Of a stretch of DNA of 64,000 bases, positions 61,561 through 64,000 are shown piece after piece. The position numbers and the translations under genes were made by a program. The notes below the pieces were generated by a model. The model had not been told where the DNA came from, did no database searches, and saw only the letters and a list, made by a program, of their open reading frames with translations. Each line of letters starts with the position of its first letter. Position 1 is the stretch's first letter. The stretch comes from Haematococcus lacustris (lineage: Eukaryota; Chlorophyta; Chlorophyceae; Chlamydomonadales; Haematococcaceae): assembly GCA_030144725.1 (NCBI GenBank), contig JASKMD010000031.1:2947775-3011774 (forward strand), read 5' to 3'.

Positions 61561-62324
61561 CTGCATGTGACTTGCATGCAAGAGCGCGAAAACTGACGGG
61601 CTTGGTATTGGGATCTGCGCTAGCTGCCACCGAGCATGCCGTTGGTGTGCCATGAGGTCGCGAGGCGCCATGAGAGGAAACCATGTCGACCTCGCAAAGC
61701 CCGCAGTAATGCAGCAACACGCAACACGCGACACGTCCATCCCAAACTCAGCAGCAGCGACATCAACAGCGCCCAAATGCGCAGCCTCGCAGCCGGCCAT
61801 GAAATGCGGTCCAGCTAGCCTTCGCAGCCATCAGTCATCAGCCAAGAGGCCAACATGCAGCTCGGTTTCGCAGCCATTAGCGATCAGCGAAAGGAATAGG
61901 GTATTTGTGATCAAGCACAGAGTTGAGGGCGAACGGCACAAAGGTAGCTTGCAAAGGTGCGATGCATAGATGCGATTCTGAGGTGCGACCGCGAGGTTGG
62001 AGCGTGGCATGTGTCATGTGCCATGTGTTGCTTGAGCAGGTTCGGTGCCAAGGCGCAGTGACACCTTCCATCAGCCAGAAGCAGCAACCAGAACGGCAAC
62101 AAGTAGCGGCAGCCAGGGCGGCGGACAAGAGCAAAAGCGTACCCTCCTCCCTCCTCGCTCTTCCCTCCTCCCTCCTCCCTCCTCCCTCCTCCCTCCTCGC
62201 TCTTCCCTCCTCCCTCTTCCCTCCTCCCTCCTCCCTACCACACTGCCCACCACCACCTGCCAGATCCCCCACTCCCCCTCTCCCTCCCCCTAAGGAATGA
62301 TCAAGGGACCGCATGGAGCAAGCA
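61561..62324. other. low-complexity region with CTCCCTCCTCC tract
   Basis: Unremarkable to 62100, then a CCCTCCTCCCTCC pyrimidine tract (62140-62295). Repeat-derived frames only. Confidence 0.4.
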
Positions 62325-63249
62325 GTGAGTGGCTAGCCCCACGCACATAAGTGACCCCTTGTACCCAGCCTAACCGCTAGCACGCCCCTTGTTTGCTGCA
62401 GGTGTGATGGTCAGCTCAGCAGCCAGAGCGGCAGCAAGGAGCAACAGGCCCCCTCCCCTCCCCCTCCACTCCACTCCACTCCACTCTCCTTTCCCAGGCC
62501 TCTTCTCCCTCCTCCCCCTCACCTCCTCCCCCTCACCTCCTTCCCTCACACCCCCCTCCTCCTCCTCTCCCTCACCCTTACCCAGGCCAGGAGGAACATG
62601 GAGGTAAGGACTGTGTTACTGCCATGCTGAACCCCTTGGCTCCCCCTTGTGCGCTCATCGTGCGACCATCGCTCCACCCCCTCCTCACCTCCTCCTCATC
62701 CTCACCCTCACCCTCACCCTTGGTGGCTCTCATCCTCACCCTCACCCTCACCCTTGGTGGCACCACCTGCCAGACCCACCCCAGGAGGCGCAACCAAGAG
62801 GAGCAGCCAAGAGGAGCAGCCAGGATCGGCAGCCAGGAGCAGCAGCTAGGAGCGGCAGCCAGGAGTGGCAGCCAGGAGGCATGGGCAAGGCAAGTGGTTG
62901 GCCAAGGCCAAGAGGCCCATGCCCCCCACAGCCAGGAGGCACAGCCAGGAGGGAGGAGCAGCAGCCAACAAGGAGGCAGCAAGTAGTCAGCAATGCCACA
63001 TGGAGATAACAGTGAGTGGCCAGCCCCTGGCACACCAGTGGCCCCCATTGCCAAGCCTTACCGTGAGCACGCCCCTTGTTGCTTGCAGGTGTGACGGTCA
63101 CACGCCCACCCCTTGCCCACCCCACCCCTCCCCCACCCCACCCCACCCCACCCCACCCCACCCCAGCAAACGGTGAGTGGCCAGCATGAAGCAGATTTGT
63201 GGCTCTTGGTACCAAGCCTGATGGCTAGCATGCCCCTTGTTTGTTGCAG
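62325..63249 (+). repeat. three 77-nt GT-AG intron-like modules
   Basis: 62325-62401, 63012-63088 and 63173-63249 each begin GTGAGTGGC(C/T)AG, end in CCCCTTGTTTG(C/T)TGCAG or close variant, and are exactly 77 nt. They are followed by GTGTGA(T/C)GGTCA or GTCTAATGGTCA. The sequences between are Pro/Ser/Gln-rich low complexity, so a host gene is uncertain. Confidence 0.6.
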
Positions 63250-64000
63250 GTCTAATGGTCACACCCTTCCCTTGTCCTTCCCCTTACCCACAAACTCACC
63301 CGTGTCGCTCCGCTTCCCCCCTCTTGCGCTACACTGCAGCCCCTCCCCTACCTTACCCTCCCCTACCTTACCCCACTTCCACCACCACCTCCCAGGCCAT
63401 CAATAGCAGCCCAGGGCAGCAGCCCGGAGCAGCAGCCTGGAGCGGCAGCCTGGAGCGGCAGCTAGGAGTTGCAGCCATGAGGTGGTACATGACGTGTGTA
63501 GCCATGAGCCAGCTGCCATGTGGCAGGTGTGGCAAGGCATGAGCAACAAGGAGCCTAAAGAGAGCAACAAGGAGCCAGCTGCTATGGGGCAGGTGGTGCA
63601 AGGCATGATCAGCCAAGAGGCAGCTGCAGCGCGGCTGGTGCAGCCTTCCCCCCATCACCACCACCACCTCCTAGCTGTCAACAGCAGCCAAGTGCAATGG
63701 CCGGGACCGGCAGCCAGAACTGGCAGCCAGAGGTGCGCATGCCATGAGTGGCAGCCCAGAGTGCATAGTAGGAGTGGCAGCTAAGAGAGTGCATGTGTGG
63801 AGAGGCATCCAGGAATGCGAATGCCATGAGTGGTGTCTTGTACATGTCTTTGCGGGGTTGTAGAGCGCCGTGCCATGTGGTTTAACGAGGTGTACCGAGT
63901 TGTTTCGAAGTGTTTGTGCGTCGTGACATGTTGTTTGCAGTGGTGTAGCGAGGTGATAGCGATGTTGTTGCGAGGTGTTAATGCATCGATACATGTGTGT
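63250..64000. other. GCAGCC/GGAGC-rich repetitive DNA to the window end
   Basis: Loose repeats of GGAGCGGCAGCC (63410-63475, related to 62780-62960) and GGAGCCAGCTG. No gene is supported. Confidence 0.4.

Overview
The window looks like nuclear DNA from a green alga, most likely a chlamydomonadalean. It is GC-rich, has short GT-AG introns, TGTAA poly(A) signals 30-160 nt after stop codons, long Ala/Pro-rich proteins, a chromodomain Ty3/gypsy retrotransposon, and degenerate telomere-like repeats in introns. No rRNA, tRNA, CRISPR or prokaryotic operon is supported. Almost everything is mobile or repetitive. Only the exon at 532-1206 and the broken dioxygenase-like gene at 1.9-2.4 kb look like host genes. 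The species was not identified.

Layout. 0-2.6 kb: the two host-like remnants. 2.7-4.0 kb: a 424-bp LTR and the 3' part of an internally deleted gypsy element ('gypsy-2'), ending in a 115-bp minisatellite. 4012-9783: a chromovirus on the minus strand with identical 300-bp LTRs and a CTGCG target duplication; the minisatellite resumes at 9784. 10.1-12.05 kb: MITE-like DNA. 12186-34585: one 22.4-kb DNA transposon inserted in a gypsy-2 LTR, with TIRs beginning CAGGYTAGACAAGCAAG and an 8-bp duplication TCATAAGT. It carries a ten-exon CACTA/TNP2-like transposase gene on the minus strand, a divergent long multi-exon gene on the plus strand ending in a probable 2-oxoglutarate/Fe(II) dioxygenase domain, a third small gene, and four arrays of the palindrome CTACAGTACTGTAG that are seen nowhere else in the window. 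34.7-42.4 kb: a duplicated segment in which a TAC microsatellite has grown to about 6.6 kb; its paralogue at 59.8-60.8 kb has only 28 bp of TAC. 43.2-51.6 kb: a tandem array with a 2648-bp period made of gypsy-2 LTR, gypsy-2 interior and a deleted pogo-like transposon. 51994-55141: a 3.1-kb fold-back element, the largest member of a CACTCCTAC-ended family with 2-bp duplications. 55.3-58.15 kb: a possible Myb-like gene and a broken PIF/Harbinger transposase gene. 58.8-59.8 kb: the 5' end of gypsy-2. 61-64 kb: tandem and low-complexity DNA with three 77-nt intron-like modules.

How it fits together. The 22.4-kb element is the most notable unit. All exon junctions checked in its transposase (nine) and in the 3' two-thirds of its dioxygenase gene (thirteen) keep phase, so these genes appear intact. 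Linkage of 2OG-Fe(II) (TET/JBP-type) dioxygenases to large DNA transposons is known from basidiomycete fungi (KDZ and related elements). Here the partner is a CACTA-like transposase in an alga, and the 8-bp duplication does not fit canonical CACTA. The dispersed gypsy-2 pieces share the duplication CCAAA, so they probably descend from one insertion copied by segmental and tandem duplication.
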